Shown here in pieces: positions 25,245-36,175 of a stretch of DNA of 64,000 bases (positions are counted from its first letter, which is position 1; the number at the start of each line of letters is the position of its first letter). Origin of the DNA: Marasmius tenuissimus (lineage: Eukaryota > Basidiomycota > Agaricomycetes > Agaricales > Marasmiaceae). The notes beneath the pieces were generated by a model. It was not told where the DNA came from, did no database searches, and saw only the letters and a program-made list of their open reading frames with translations. The translations under genes were made by a program, and so were the position numbers. Location of the stretch: NCBI GenBank assembly GCA_029532415.1, contig JAQOTA010000050.1:4526001-4590000 (forward strand), read 5' to 3'.

Positions 25245-26051
25245 TCACAACTTTGGAGCTCTGGGTTGAGAGGGGGATAATTTGACATGTACCCCGGATG
25301 CTACCAATCTGTGGTGGGTGTCACTCCACATCTGTAAGAGGACAAGCCTTAGTTAACGCGCGGGGTTTTCCGTTGGATTACATCTCATACCTCTGTACGA
25401 GCTGAAAACGCTCTCCCTCCCACAGTCAACGTGGTGCTTACGATTCGGAGGTCCTCGCCCCTACACCAGAAAGATATCAGCTACCCCTTGCCGTCACAGT
25501 ATAGAAATCGAATTGACAGTGCAGCTGGTGCGTGGTACAGAATGTCAAGAGCTAGAGAAACATTCGGCAACTTCGCACCGACGGTCCCTAAGGTAAGTGC
25601 CGTCATCGCAAGCGTCGTGCATCTAAAAAAGATGGAGAATTGAGTCTTCGTACTGTAAGGGTACTTGACCGGTGATCGAGGAATACGAACGTGTCGATAA
25701 GGAATGCTGAACAACCTCCATGCACATTGAGTCCCCCGTGCACCATATCTGAAAGAAACGATTTACCCTTGAACACAGTCCGATTCAAAGGCGCGGAGGC
25801 GCACCTTGTTCGACCTTCATTTTGACCACAACTCTGCCCTCCTGCTTCGACGGTTCATCTGCCTTCTTTGTGACGGATACCTCTGTGACCTCCATTCTCG
25901 AGATTATATCGTATCCAAACCCTCGTACAGTCTGGCTCTGCCCGGACACATCTTCCAAAGTTGTGGGGTCTGCTAAGAAAGCTTTGACGTGGTCGGCTGC
26001 GTCGCCTGCTATACGTGATATATCGATTCTATCCGAGTGCTTCGAAACCAT
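25245..26051 (-). CDS. PaaI-like hotdog thioesterase, copy A
   Basis: Small hotdog-fold protein of the PaaI/ACOT13 thioesterase type, acting on acyl-CoA or related thioesters. Five exons: MVSKHSDRIDISRIAG to KMKVEQ; then DMVHGGLNVHGGCSAFLIDT; then CTTLAMTALTLG to LYHAPAAL; then GEDLRIVSTTLTVGGRAFSA; then MWSDTHHRLVASGVHVKL to the stop at 25245. The signature HGGCSAFLID is intact. It shares intron positions and phases with copy B just downstream in coordinates, copy C at 42.1 kb and broken copy D at 53.4 kb. Start at 26051 aligns with the other copies. The substrate is unknown. It ends 87 bases from the Atg22-family gene, which converges on it. Confidence 0.87.
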
Positions 26052-26484
26052 AACTCTCAAAATGAATTGCGGGGGCGAATGGGAGTGGCTGTATTCGTAT
26101 GAGATGGAATGAGAGAGGGAAAAGCGTAATGCCAACCCATGGTTGTCAATAGAATGAGTACCCGTTTTACGGCGAGGGTACGTTAGTCGGGTCTCATGAC
26201 AGTTCGGTGGGAACTCTTCACTAGCGTGTGTTCCCTCGTATTCACACATCTGAACTCCGTACAAAAATACAAAACTTGAAGCTGACCCAAAGCTGACCAT
26301 CCTAAGAGCCAAAGACGCTGAATGACTTGGTAGGGCAATTTCGCGATTTCATACAATGACAGAGAGGATCGAGCGCACCGCGTGCGTTTCATTCTTTGCA
26401 ATGAATGGGAGATATCAGCATTATTGGATTCCTAGGATAATGGTGAGGGCCTCTATAGCATCGTGGCGCGAATTAAGCTTGCAA
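26052..26484. other. spacer between tandem thioesterase copies
   Basis: Promoter of copy A and 3' flank of copy B. No other exon supported. Confidence 0.5.
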
Positions 26485-27281
26485 TCATAGGTTTGATTTG
26501 GGAAGGGAAGGGAACATCGCGATCTGTGTGCCTGACACTACAAGTCGATGGTGTGTTTCGTTCCAAATCTTTGTCAATCAGAGGAATATAGTTACACGAT
26601 TCATGAGTGCGAGTATGCCTAGACGCGACACGAGGACTCACCTCTGTCCTCGCCGTTAATGCTCTCTTTCCTACCGATACAGTCGTGTTGACGATCCTCA
26701 GCTTGTCTCCCCTGAAAAGGAATGCCGTTATTGTCAGGGAAAGAAAATTAACCTTCCCTCGTGCGCTTACAGAGCTGCGGGCGAGTGATACACAGTGTTG
26801 ATCGCCTGAGAAACGTGCATTGCGGACTTTCCTGTCGTTTCAACGATGTACGCAGATAGAGAGAAGCCCGAGCAACTGGACGTCTGGTTAGAACCCTCAG
26901 GTGTCGACAACTCATGGACTTACATATCCACCAAATAGGCAGAGCATCCCCCGTGCAAATTACCCATGCCATTGATCATGTCTGTTCAATATTCAGAGCA
27001 TTGTTAGCTTGTGCCCGAGTTGAACTGTCAAAAGACGCACCACTTTCAACCATGAGAGTGCAGACTACCCTGGCCTCTTTCCTGGTCGGTTCCTCCAAGT
27101 TACTCAGTATCGATATTTCGTTTATAGTCATCCTCGGCAGAATATAGTCTGCAAAACTACGTCGTCGCTCGGAGGTGGATGAAAAGTAACTGAGGATCCC
27201 AGCGATATAGGCCTTCGTATGGTCAGATGCATTGCCGGAGACTTGTGCTATGGACGGTCTCTCTATCACAGCAGTATCCAT
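26485..27281 (-). CDS. PaaI-like hotdog thioesterase, copy B
   Basis: Tandem paralog of copy A. Exon 1 reads MDTAVIERPSIAQVSGNASD to CTLMVE. Exon 2 carries NMINGMGNLHGGCSAYLVD, with the signature HGGC. Exon 3 reads CSGFSLSAYIVETTG to INTVYHSPAAL, using an acceptor at ACGTCCAG; the nearer acceptor gives the wrong frame. Exon 4 is GDKLRIVNTTVSVGKRALTA. The last is IWNETHHRLVVSGTQIAM to the stop at 26485. All joins keep frame with GT/AG introns, so the gene looks functional. The last exon has Gly-Thr-Gln where copies A and C have Gly-Val-His, a small divergence near the C-terminal strand. Confidence 0.85.
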
Positions 27282-27615
27282 GATTGATCAGAGCGCGAGA
27301 TGAAAGAGGGAATGATAGTGCGATCGAATTGCAACATATTTTCAGGTGGTGGTTGGGGGAGAGGTGAAATTTCTCCTGAATACCGGCTATCGGTTCATAT
27401 TTGCCCGATTCCCGCACTGGACAGTACCATGGTCCGGAGCTCGGCCACGCTCAGTGCCCACCACCCCCAGCGTTGACGGCCTCAACAGGTTGGCAAGAAC
27501 CTGGTGGAACCTGTAACGCATTCCTGACTTTTATTCTGGTATACTCTGACTTGCTTTAGGAATTAGGTTGCTCGGACTAGGAATATCTTCTCTTTCACTT
27601 TCTTTCCGAAATTAG
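27282..27615. other. intergenic between divergent genes
   Basis: Shared promoter region of thioesterase copy B (minus) and the AlkB-like gene (plus). No coding exon seen. Confidence 0.5.
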
Positions 27616-28629
27616 GTGGACTGGTTAATGACCAATGTTGACGAAGCCTCCTTGCCTCCAGTCTCTCTCTCCGAAACCTTGAAAAGGAAGCGGTCTCCTC
27701 AACCTGAGCCCACTGAAACCAGCTCAAAACGGGCAGCTTTGCGGATATCCATTCCGGAGGAGCCAGACAGGAATGACTTGGGTTCAGCCAGTTCACTCTT
27801 CTCAGCCCGGACCGCCTCTTCAGGTTCTATTGAAAGCTCCATTGATATTCTGGGACAGAGCGATGGGAACCTCGTTGAAGAACAGCCAAGTCCTGCATAT
27901 CTGCTCTGCCCTCCGATTCCTGGCCTTTTCTTCAACCCTTCGATCCTACTACCTGAAACGGTCGCAGACACTGTTTTTCGCTACTGCCTGGAGACATATT
28001 TCACGGCCCCAGACGTGAATCAAGTCATGTTGTTTGGGCGTGCTCCATCCTCACCCTCTTCATCAGCTCCCGAGAAAACAAAACAAGTTGGCATCCCGCC
28101 ACCTCTACACTCCCTCCTTTCCACCCTCTCGGAACTCCTACATCCCTGCTTACCCCCAAATGTTCATTCGCTTCTCTTCCCGCCGGTCCCAACAAGGGCA
28201 CGACAGGCGATCATCAATCTATACAACCCTGGGGAAGGCATCACTTCCCATGTCGACTTACTTCGTCGTTTTGGTGACGGAATTGTAGGTGTGAGCCTTT
28301 CGAGCGGGTGTGTCATGCAATTCGCTCGGCAGCGCTCAGAAGAGACTGTTGATGGCGGTACGGACGAACGTCAGTCTTACGAGACACCATCTGGATACGA
28401 CCTATATCTCCCGGAGCGTAGTATCCTGGTCATGACGGAAGACGCGAGGTACAAATGGACTCATGGGATACCTCGCCGTACCAGGGATTATGTCGAAAGC
28501 GACACAGGAGGGGGGTGGATTGATCGTAAACTAAGGCTCAGCATTACTTTTCGATGGCTCTTACCAGGGGCTGAAATTGTAGGGGGAGAAGGCACTGAGA
28601 ATGACTTCAGCTCGGAGGAGGAAGTTTAG
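27616..28629 (+). CDS. AlkB-like 2-oxoglutarate/Fe(II) dioxygenase
   Basis: Single-exon gene of 337 residues. A low-complexity N-terminal third (SETLKRKRSPQPEPTETSS) precedes an AlkB-type jelly-roll domain. QAIINLYNPGEGITSHVD supplies the His-x-Asp iron ligands, FGDGIVGVSLSSGCVMQF follows, KWTHGIPRR supplies the third His, and RKLRLSITFRW carries the arginines that bind 2-oxoglutarate. Family members remove methyl groups from nucleic acids or proteins. The substrate of this one is not readable. The N-terminal extension suggests nuclear targeting by its basic stretches (inference). Confidence 0.9.
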   Translation: MDWLMTNVDEASLPPVSLSETLKRKRSPQPEPTETSSKRAALRISIPEEPDRNDLGSASSLFSARTASSGSIESSIDILGQSDGNLVEEQPSPAYLLCPPIPGLFFNPSILLPETVADTVFRYCLETYFTAPDVNQVMLFGRAPSSPSSSAPEKTKQVGIPPPLHSLLSTLSELLHPCLPPNVHSLLFPPVPTRARQAIINLYNPGEGITSHVDLLRRFGDGIVGVSLSSGCVMQFARQRSEETVDGGTDERQSYETPSGYDLYLPERSILVMTEDARYKWTHGIPRRTRDYVESDTGGGWIDRKLRLSITFRWLLPGAEIVGGEGTENDFSSEEEV

Positions 28630-29035
28630 TATCCGGTTAAATCACCCCTCTATCTTAGATACCTTCTCGGCACACTTCAATTCGAATCAGGATGTCAATG
28701 TTACCTTTAGTGGCCGATTGTCGTTTTTGTTCACTTCAAAATGCCAGCAGCGAGTGCCATCAACGGCCTGCGTGGCCTGTGAATTACTTACAGGAACCAA
28801 GTACATAAAATACCGCTTCGGGCAGAGTCGCGTGCACCCATGTATCCGATGTCGTTATTTTCCGTGTCTCAATCATCATGTTGCCTAGCAAATTGACAAC
28901 CCCAGATTCGCGCTTTCTCGTACTTATAAGTCAACAAACTTTGTTGTTGGTGTCGCGGTATATTTCGCCCGCTTGCTGAGGGGGTGGCCATCTAAAATCC
29001 TCTATTCTTCATCTCATCGTTACCAGAGTCGTAAA
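28630..29035. other. intergenic
   Basis: 3' flank of the AlkB-like gene and promoter of the AYR1-like gene. Nothing else supported. Confidence 0.45.
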
Positions 29036-30128
29036 ATGGTTCACTCTGATCCAGCTCACAAAGTGGTTCTTATTACCGGCTGCTCAGATGGCGGGATTGG
29101 TGCAGCTTTGTACGTTTGTTCGCTGCGTTCGATTTCTTCATTCATGCTTACACTATGTCTGCGCAGAGCACTAGAACTCGCCTCGAAGGGATGCCTCGTT
29201 TATGCTAGTGCTCGCTGCCTGAACTCGATGGCTACGCTGAAAGGTTCTCGTGTTCGAAAGCTTGAAGTAGACGTTCTGGACGACACGTCCGTACGGGAGG
29301 CGATAGAGCAAATTTGCAAGGAAGAAGGTCGAATTGATATTGTGGTCTCGAATGCTGGAGTAGGGTGCACAGGTGCAGTTTCTCGATCGGGGCGTCTGTA
29401 ACTGGTCAGAACTAACGAATCCGTTCATGTTCAGGTCCTATCCTGGATGTCCCTATCGAGAAAGCGTTGAAAGCTTTCGACACAAACGTTTTTGGCTTAA
29501 TGAGGATCGTGCACAATGTCGTTCCTCGTATGGCAGAACGCAACAGTGGACTAGTGGTAGTCATCGGCTCTGTCCGAAGCGAAATTTCGACACCCTTTAC
29601 CGGGATTTATAGCTCGAGCAAGGCCGCTGTCAGAACGTTTACCGAAACTCTATCGATGGAATGCCAACCTTTAGGTGTGAACGTTATGCTCATCAATCCC
29701 GGCTCAGTTACAAGTAACATTGTCAAGGTGAGCCACCATCTGTCCATCTCTTCTTAAATCCGACTCGGAGCCCCGTTGCGAGTCAATAATGTTTTATCCA
29801 TCCTTGGATCATGTCTTCGAAACTCACATCTCCTCATTCTTCTTGCCTATAGAATCAGGGGAACGCGTATCACATGCCTGAGAAATCGTTATACAAGGGT
29901 TTCCAGGATGCGATTGTTCACGTCATGTTCCAATCCCAGTCCAAAAAGTACCGTTCTATGGACCCGACTGAATTTGCCAAGCGCACGGCCCCAAAAATCC
30001 TGGCTAAAAGGCCACCAAAGTATATGTGTCTCGGGGGGTCGACCTTCATCGTCAAGGCCTTACAGTGGATACCTCGGCAGCTGGCGTTGCGGCTCCTTTG
30101 GTTGGTTTTGTCGCGTTCGAAACCATGA
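29036..30128 (+). CDS. AYR1-like short-chain dehydrogenase (1-acyl-DHAP reductase type)
   Basis: NADPH-dependent short-chain dehydrogenase. The closest known type is yeast Ayr1, which reduces 1-acyl-dihydroxyacetone phosphate in phosphatidate synthesis on lipid droplets and ER. Exons: 29036-29109, 29167-29372, 29435-29727 and 29853-30128, all joined in frame. The cofactor motif is ITGCSDGGIGAAL, then DIVVSNAGVG, the catalytic Ser in VVVIGSVRSE and the YxxxK pair in YSSSKAAVRTF. The C-terminal part (NQGNAYHMPEKSLYKGF to LALRLLWLVLSRSKP) is hydrophobic, as expected of a membrane-associated member. Other substrates, such as sterol or polyketide ketones, cannot be excluded. Confidence 0.88.
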
Positions 30129-30698
30129 GCCTGACGAATGTATGCCCTGTGGTATGTGATAATTTTATGGATTTCTCAGGCTAGGGGAGGGCGTTAAGGT
30201 ACATACACACACGAGTTAGAACATAATCATAATATACCTCAATTTTATGCTAGTGGCTGACTAGTGGTTTTCGTTCAAATTTTCAGGCTTCAGGACCGGG
30301 ACGTCTGAAAGGTGGGTGTCTTTCCAGAATGTCACTTTCGTCAAAATAAGTACCTGCGGACATTGCCCGTGGAGCTCTGGGTGGAATCGGAGTGTGGGAT
30401 CGGAGGGTGCCAATGCGGCCTGCCTGGCCAAGAGGTATCGCTCGTCGGTACTTAACGATGACATGATCCGTAGAGAAAGGCGATAAGGGAGCGGGAGGCC
30501 CTACTGTATAACAACCCCAGGTACGCAAAGATTGAGTCCACTACCAATCTGTCAATTGAACAGGAGTTCACTCCCGCAGTGATACAGCAAGCAGTACTTG
30601 GCGTCATGAAGATACTATTACCCTGATTGACAACCTAATTTAGATACAAGCTAGAGAAGCCGTTCATAGAAGTCAAGCCAAACCTGGCCGATACTAAC
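30129..30698. other. intergenic between convergent genes
   Basis: 3' flanks of the short-chain dehydrogenase and the copper amine oxidase. A 67-codon minus-strand frame near 30.3 kb has no homology I recognise and lies past the oxidase stop, so it is not annotated. Confidence 0.45.
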
Positions 30699-33600
30699 TC
30701 AGCCTCGTAGATCTACTCTCACACGATGATACGTCTCGCTCATCTTTCGCATCTCCTCTGGATCCGTAGGTTTCAACTGAGCTCCTTCCTCACTGAACCC
30801 TATAGGCAAAAAATATTCGAAAGGCGGTGGTGCCTCGGGGGCACAAGTATAGCCTTGTTCAACGCCATAATCATCGTATGCAAACGGTTCGCCAGGAATC
30901 TCAGGGGAGGTGAGGAGAATTGCGTTGCTAGACTCCATACTGACGTCGTAGTCGAAGTAGTTGAACGGAGTAAGAAGGAAACTAATCGAACCATATTTAG
31001 ACACCGCAATATTCCTACAGGGCAGAGATAGCTTACCTGGAGGTCGCCGTGTTCATTTTCGTATTTGGGGAGTCCTCCGCCTGAGGCTGTGGCCGGGGAG
31101 TTGACGTCCAATGCATGCGATGGATCGAAAGACCAGGAACTCACCAAATGATGTGTCCCAACATTGACCCACACCACCAGATCTTCCTGCGTTATATTAT
31201 CGCCGTCGAAGAACTTGTGGAAATTCACGACTGGGGCACCAGGTAAATTCATATTCCACATCGAGCTTGACGACGGTTCTGTCTCCTTGCGTTTAGAGAC
31301 CGCCAAATTGTATCGTGCCCAATGGGCATTCTCAAGTGTACGCTTGGATCCAACGACACCCTAGTATCGGTGAGTACGGGATCGGTCGATCAGCGCTTCA
31401 TGAGCGCCCAACAGTTCCAAACTCACAGTGTGTACAGGGTTAAACCCTGCGTGGACTATGTACCCTCTCGGATAGCCCCACGCATTCTTATAGTCTTGAT
31501 TTACGATGGCGTAATGGCCCTGAAAGTTATGAGGGTACTTGAGGAGAGCTTCGTCTTCGCTCTCAATGTAGCGCTTGGTCACTTTTTGCTGGACTGTCGT
31601 GTATCCCCAGTCATCGTCGTCTAACCAGGGATGTTTGACCTCCTCCTGGTGTGTAGTCGTTTCCAGCAAGCTGTTTTTAGTTCCGGCGACATCGAAATCG
31701 ACTCTGAATTGGGGCGGGATTCAGTAAGGCGGTCAACAGAGGGAAGGCGGTAATGTTCACTTGAAGTTGATGACATGGTCGTGAACGTTACCCACTGGGA
31801 GAAGCTGTGATCAACAATCGTGATATACCTTGGAATAGTGACTTACTGCTCGAATCTCGAATGCGTCCTCCATATGAGTCCTGCCGGGAGTCCCAAAAGC
31901 CACCTTGAAGATATCCTGACGCTGACACGCGGACTTCAATGGTACCGTCGAGTTGGAAGATGTAATCGAACTGGATCGGAGAGCCATAAGTCCCAAACCG
32001 CATAGACCGGCTACGCAAAAATTACCGCTGTAGAAAAGAGAATCAGCTCATCGTCAAGCAGACTGATGCAAATAAAACCTACTATAGTCATAACTGAATA
32101 TGTCGAGGAAGCGAAGGAAATGAATGAGAAAGACACATTTGGTTCGACGGAGCAACTCACTTTCCGACCGTCGAGACACTTCTTACGACTAGTACATACC
32201 CCTTCACGGCACCAAATTCCCCATCTACAAAACCAGTATGTCGTGTTAAAGGTCTCTCAGTATCATGTTCAAAGACACATATCGCCTTGTCAACCGTTAC
32301 GCTTCCGCTAGGTGTGCGCGTCGTCGCTGGCAAGTATATCGCCGTGTGAGGACAGTCATATCCTGGGAGCATATTGAGGACCATTTGACCCATTCCGAAA
32401 TGCCTATCTTGCCACGCAGTCGTGGATTGAACGGGATCATTTCCCGCTAGATGGCTCTTGGTTAAGCGCGTAGGAGCGACAGAAAGTATTCGTATACATA
32501 CCATAGTGGGCTAAAGCCTCTTGAGGCGCTAGCTGGACATGGCATGACCTTTGTCAGCTGGTACGGGCGGGCCGTCGGTACGTGATCAACTTGCCTGATA
32601 GATGATACGTTCGCCTTTGAACCGTATATCCCACAGGCTTAACCCCATATCCCTGTCAAAACCGAGATACATCCCCCATCCCATCCAACTAACGTATTGC
32701 CGCTCCTTATCCACACGGAACCTCAGGCCTGCAAAGGAGACAGCTCTTGGCCCCGGCAGGTCGTCCAGGTCGCGTCGTTCGCCTACGCGCTTTCGACTAC
32801 TCCATGAGTCGGAAGATGGGATCGAGGGCGGGTAACGTTCGAGAGTCCCATTCTGATACGCCTCCAGGAAGGAATCAACACTGTTGAAGAATTGGTGATT
32901 ATATACGACCTAAAATGATGTATTGAGCATCGACGCAAATTCATTGGGTGGAGGACTCGCCTTCAAAGCTTTCCATTGAGAAGAATCTGTTCCACCAACG
33001 TCAAGGTAGAGATAAAATCCAATAGCGTGAAGCCATGACCCAGGTACGTTCCTCTTGAAAGTAACCCAAACCCGTCGGAACGAGCCATCGAAGCTGTACG
33101 GGCCGCCCCCAACAGTGATGAGAGTGTCAGTCTCCGTACCTCGCATGGTTGCATCGAACAGATCCTTGCGGAATATCACATAGCTCGTTCAGTATCTATT
33201 CATGGGTCAGGCAGCAATCTGCACACCTCTATTGCGTCCTTCAAAGCGGCCGGGACAGCCTTCCATGCTTTCTCGAGATCGAGTAGGTTGACAAACCCCC
33301 TCACGTTGTATGGGATATCGCGATGATATATTGACGTCAATTCTTCCATCTTCGTCTCATTGCCGATGGGCAATGGACCGACCAGATAGTCTTTCACGGT
33401 GGGATCTTTCTGGCCCCCGTGATGGATCGTGACCCGCGCACGATGAGTTGGGCGATCAACCGTATCGGGATTTGCGAGGTGCGCAAGAACTTCGGCTTTC
33501 GGAGGGTAGAAGGTTTCGATCAAGTAAACAATGTTGTCGGACGAGGAAGAGCTCGCAGCCCTCGACAGATTGAGATTACGAGCTGGGTCTTCCAGCCACG

Positions 33601-33925
33601 ACTGAATTTCGGCCGTTTCCGTGACGGTGAGTGATGCCCAGAAGTTGACTGGCGACGGTGGGGATGCTGGAGGTGGACGAGACAAATTGGGAGAACATTT
33701 CTTCATACTGCCTGATGTTTCGAAAGCATTTTCGGAACCAGAGTTGCCCGTCTGGTCCGGGGACGACGTGACGTTCAAAAAGGCCCATCCAACAACCGCG
33801 AATGCTGCCAAGACGGCCAACACTCGCTTGAGCTGTCGACGGCGACCGTGTGGTCTGAGCTCCTGAAGTTCTTTCGCATCTCCCAGTAAGTGATAACCAT
33901 TATGACTCTGAGCAGGCGCGGTCAT
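30699..33925 (-). CDS. copper amine oxidase (topaquinone type)
   Basis: Copper- and topaquinone-dependent amine oxidase: primary amine plus O2 to aldehyde, NH3 and H2O2. The N-terminus has a basic stretch and one hydrophobic span (LKRVLAVLAAFAVVGWAFL), a signal anchor. Later segments in order: SVSTVGN-YDY with the cofactor Tyr, FDYIFQLDGTIEVRVSASGY, NVHDHVINFK with two copper His, GYTTVQQKVTKRYIESEDEA, WGYPRGYIVHAGFNPVHT, DLVVWVNVGTHHLV with the third His region, and MESSNAILLTSPEIPGE. It ends VRVDLRG. Tyr-Asp-Tyr is encoded by an 11-nt exon at 32083-32093. The junction after it leaves a two-base offset: either a 2-nt exon at 32026-32027 or an indel. Confidence 0.92.
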
Positions 33926-34263
33926 GGTGGATTGATAAGAAAATCACATAGAAGGAATCACTTGATATATGTCTGATAATTGAGAGTTTTGTCATGTTGT
34001 TCCAGGTTATTGGGCCAAGCCTCGACTGAATGCAGGAGCATAGTTAGCGCAGTACGCAGTTATAGAGGAAATGGTTAGGCCATTACCCGCCCTCCGTATG
34101 TTCTTGGAGCGGCAAATGGTCGTTAGTTTGCAAAATCGCTTCCTCCTTCAAGGTGAGACAATGGCATATGATTGATTCCGTTATGGAAGGTTATTCTCAC
34201 GTGTAGGCCAGCAATTGCACTCTTTCGTCACGCATCACGACCAGTGTCACACCCAACCTCAAG
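33926..34263. other. intergenic between divergent genes
   Basis: Shared promoter region of the copper amine oxidase (minus) and SAP18 (plus). No exon supported. Confidence 0.5.
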
Positions 34264-35214
34264 ATGGATGTCGACAATGTTCCTCCAAGTTCTACAAGTC
34301 AACCGTCCGTATCTCGCGACAAGGTCGAGCTCATTTACTCATTCTGGTTCCTTCACTAAAATGGCCTTAGACTGCACCTTTTCTGATCAGGACCTTTGTC
34401 AAAATCGGGGGCTTCCATCGTCTCACACTTTTTGAAGATGGTAGTCTACCCACGACAGACGAGCAGCAACTTTTTACCTGGTGCGCACGAAAACTTATTC
34501 ACGTGCTACGAGCTCGGCTGAAACTGCTACAGGAAAGACGCGACACTTCGGGAAGTACTGACAACCCTCCGAAATACTGCACCCCATGTACCGGAATATA
34601 GGCACCCCCTGGCCCGCTTCTCTTTCCGAACTGTCTACGCAGACTCAGGAAACAAGGGCCGGTTTTCTTCAAAAGATCTTGGACAAGTCTACTCGAGAGA
34701 CATCCTGGGTGAGCCGGGCACCCTCACCTCTACGGCGCCACGACTTCTCGAAGACGTGGATAACGAACACCGAGAACCAACTGAACGCGAGAGAGAAGAA
34801 CGAACATTGGACGAGCTGAGGTTTGTACCAGGAGACTACATGTTGGTCGCAGTCATACTGCCGAAGAACGTTACCTTACCTACCGAGGTCCCATCGAAAG
34901 GTGCAACAAATGGATGGAAGGCAGGAGGGGCCGCTGTTGCACCTTCTGGAGCAGCTCAGGGACTTGGACGAGGCGGAGGTCATTGGAGAGGTGGCGATCC
35001 CAGCGGAGCTTCGAGAGGTGGCAGAACTAGGGATTTAGATAGGTCGGAGAGGCGCGTACCGCCTCCCAGGCGGCCTTCACCCCCTCGAGGCGATGGAGGC
35101 TGGGGAGGACGTGGTGGTAGGGGAGGACGCGGGGGCTCACGTCGTAGTCCACGCTCGCGCTCACGATCTCGCTCTCGCTCTCCGCCCCCACCGAGAAAGC
35201 GCAGGTATGATTGA
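34264..35214 (+). CDS. SAP18: SAP18-like histone deacetylase/splicing-associated protein
   Basis: Ubiquitin-like SAP18 fold, known as a Sin3 histone-deacetylase and exon-junction (ASAP) complex subunit in other eukaryotes. Exons: 34264-34323 (MDVDNVPPSSTSQPSVSRDK), 34371-34480 and 34533-35214. Across the joins: TAPFLIRTFVKIGGFHRLT, then LPTTDEQQLFTW/KDATLREVLTTLR, ARFSFRTVYADSGNKGRFSS and FVPGDYMLVAVILP. This matches the family order, including the GDYLDIAI-like end strand. The C-terminal tail of roughly 100 residues is Gly/Arg-rich, then Arg/Ser-rich, ending PPPPRKRRYD. The tail is an RNA-binding/SR-like extension that animal SAP18 lacks. Confidence 0.9.
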
Positions 35215-36175
35215 TGTATGTTCCGTTGTAGGCCCCCGTATCCGAAATCCACAACATTGCTTACCTTCATGCGTTTGGACTATCCTGCAAAATGACAACA
35301 CACGGGGGTCCCGGAGTCCGAGTCAGACTGACAGGCTATCGCACTCCAAGAGGGTCCACTTGCGAGCTCGCTTCTGCCTCGACGCCGGAAATGCGCCCGC
35401 TGGTGCTTCAGAGATGGCGTCGGGATTTGACGGGACGAAGGAAGTTGTAATAGTGGACGATCTAGAGCTCTCTCAAGGATGCTCGGCACGTGGGCTGTTC
35501 GATGGATGCTGCCTAGAGAGATCAGAAATACGGTGATAGATTACCGTGAGAAAGCCTCTTCGTCATCCTGCAGAGATAATTTCGCCCTCCCCGCTCTCAG
35601 TTCTCTCCTTCAACATTCAATATTTGACTGGAGTTCTCTTGGTTCCTTAATGATAGCCTCTTTGCCCCAGCTCGTGCTTCAGGATCATGCGTGGCTGTTA
35701 GGCAACTCAATGCGGTTGTTCGATACATTCAATCGAAAAGGAACCGGGCGCATTCGAGCTTCGGGGGCCATGGGGTCTTTTTCGACGTCTTACCCGAAAC
35801 TTCTTTCGTTGGTATTCATTCGAAAGACGAAGAAGTCGGGAACCAGTAAACAGGCTTGTTCCTGGCTAGTGTGGGGTCAGCGTTCGGTCTTTCGTCGGGT
35901 TTTGGGCTTGAAACGCTGGTCAGTAAGTCACGAAGGTTCGCGCTCTATAATCGGAACGGAATGCACGGACAATACTCGGAGATGGAGACCTTCGTGTTGA
36001 TTGCCGAATTCAAAACAATCACAGCGGTTAAGGGCGGGAAGATGGGAGAAAGACACGCTGAATGTCATATGCCCTCGTATACGCCGCGTCTTCCCATTTT
36101 CCTTTAAATGCGGTACCTTGACGTTTCTGTTTTTTATCCGTCTTGCGGTCCCTGTCCTCTCAGTGCTCGACCATC
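35215..36175. other. 961-base stretch without a supported gene
   Basis: Open frames of 60-170 codons occur on both strands, the longest at 35479-36000 on plus, but none shows a known motif, a believable start or joined exons. A diverged or decayed gene is possible. The right end is the promoter of the MFS sugar transporter. Confidence 0.4.

Noticed and set aside
30261..30464. 67-codon minus frame downstream of the amine oxidase as an extra exon
   Set aside because: The oxidase reaches a natural stop at 30699 after its conserved end, and no splice donor is needed.
35479..36000. 173-codon plus-strand open frame
   Set aside because: No recognisable motif, no coherent upstream exon, and neighbouring frames are equally open. 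It is left as unassigned sequence.
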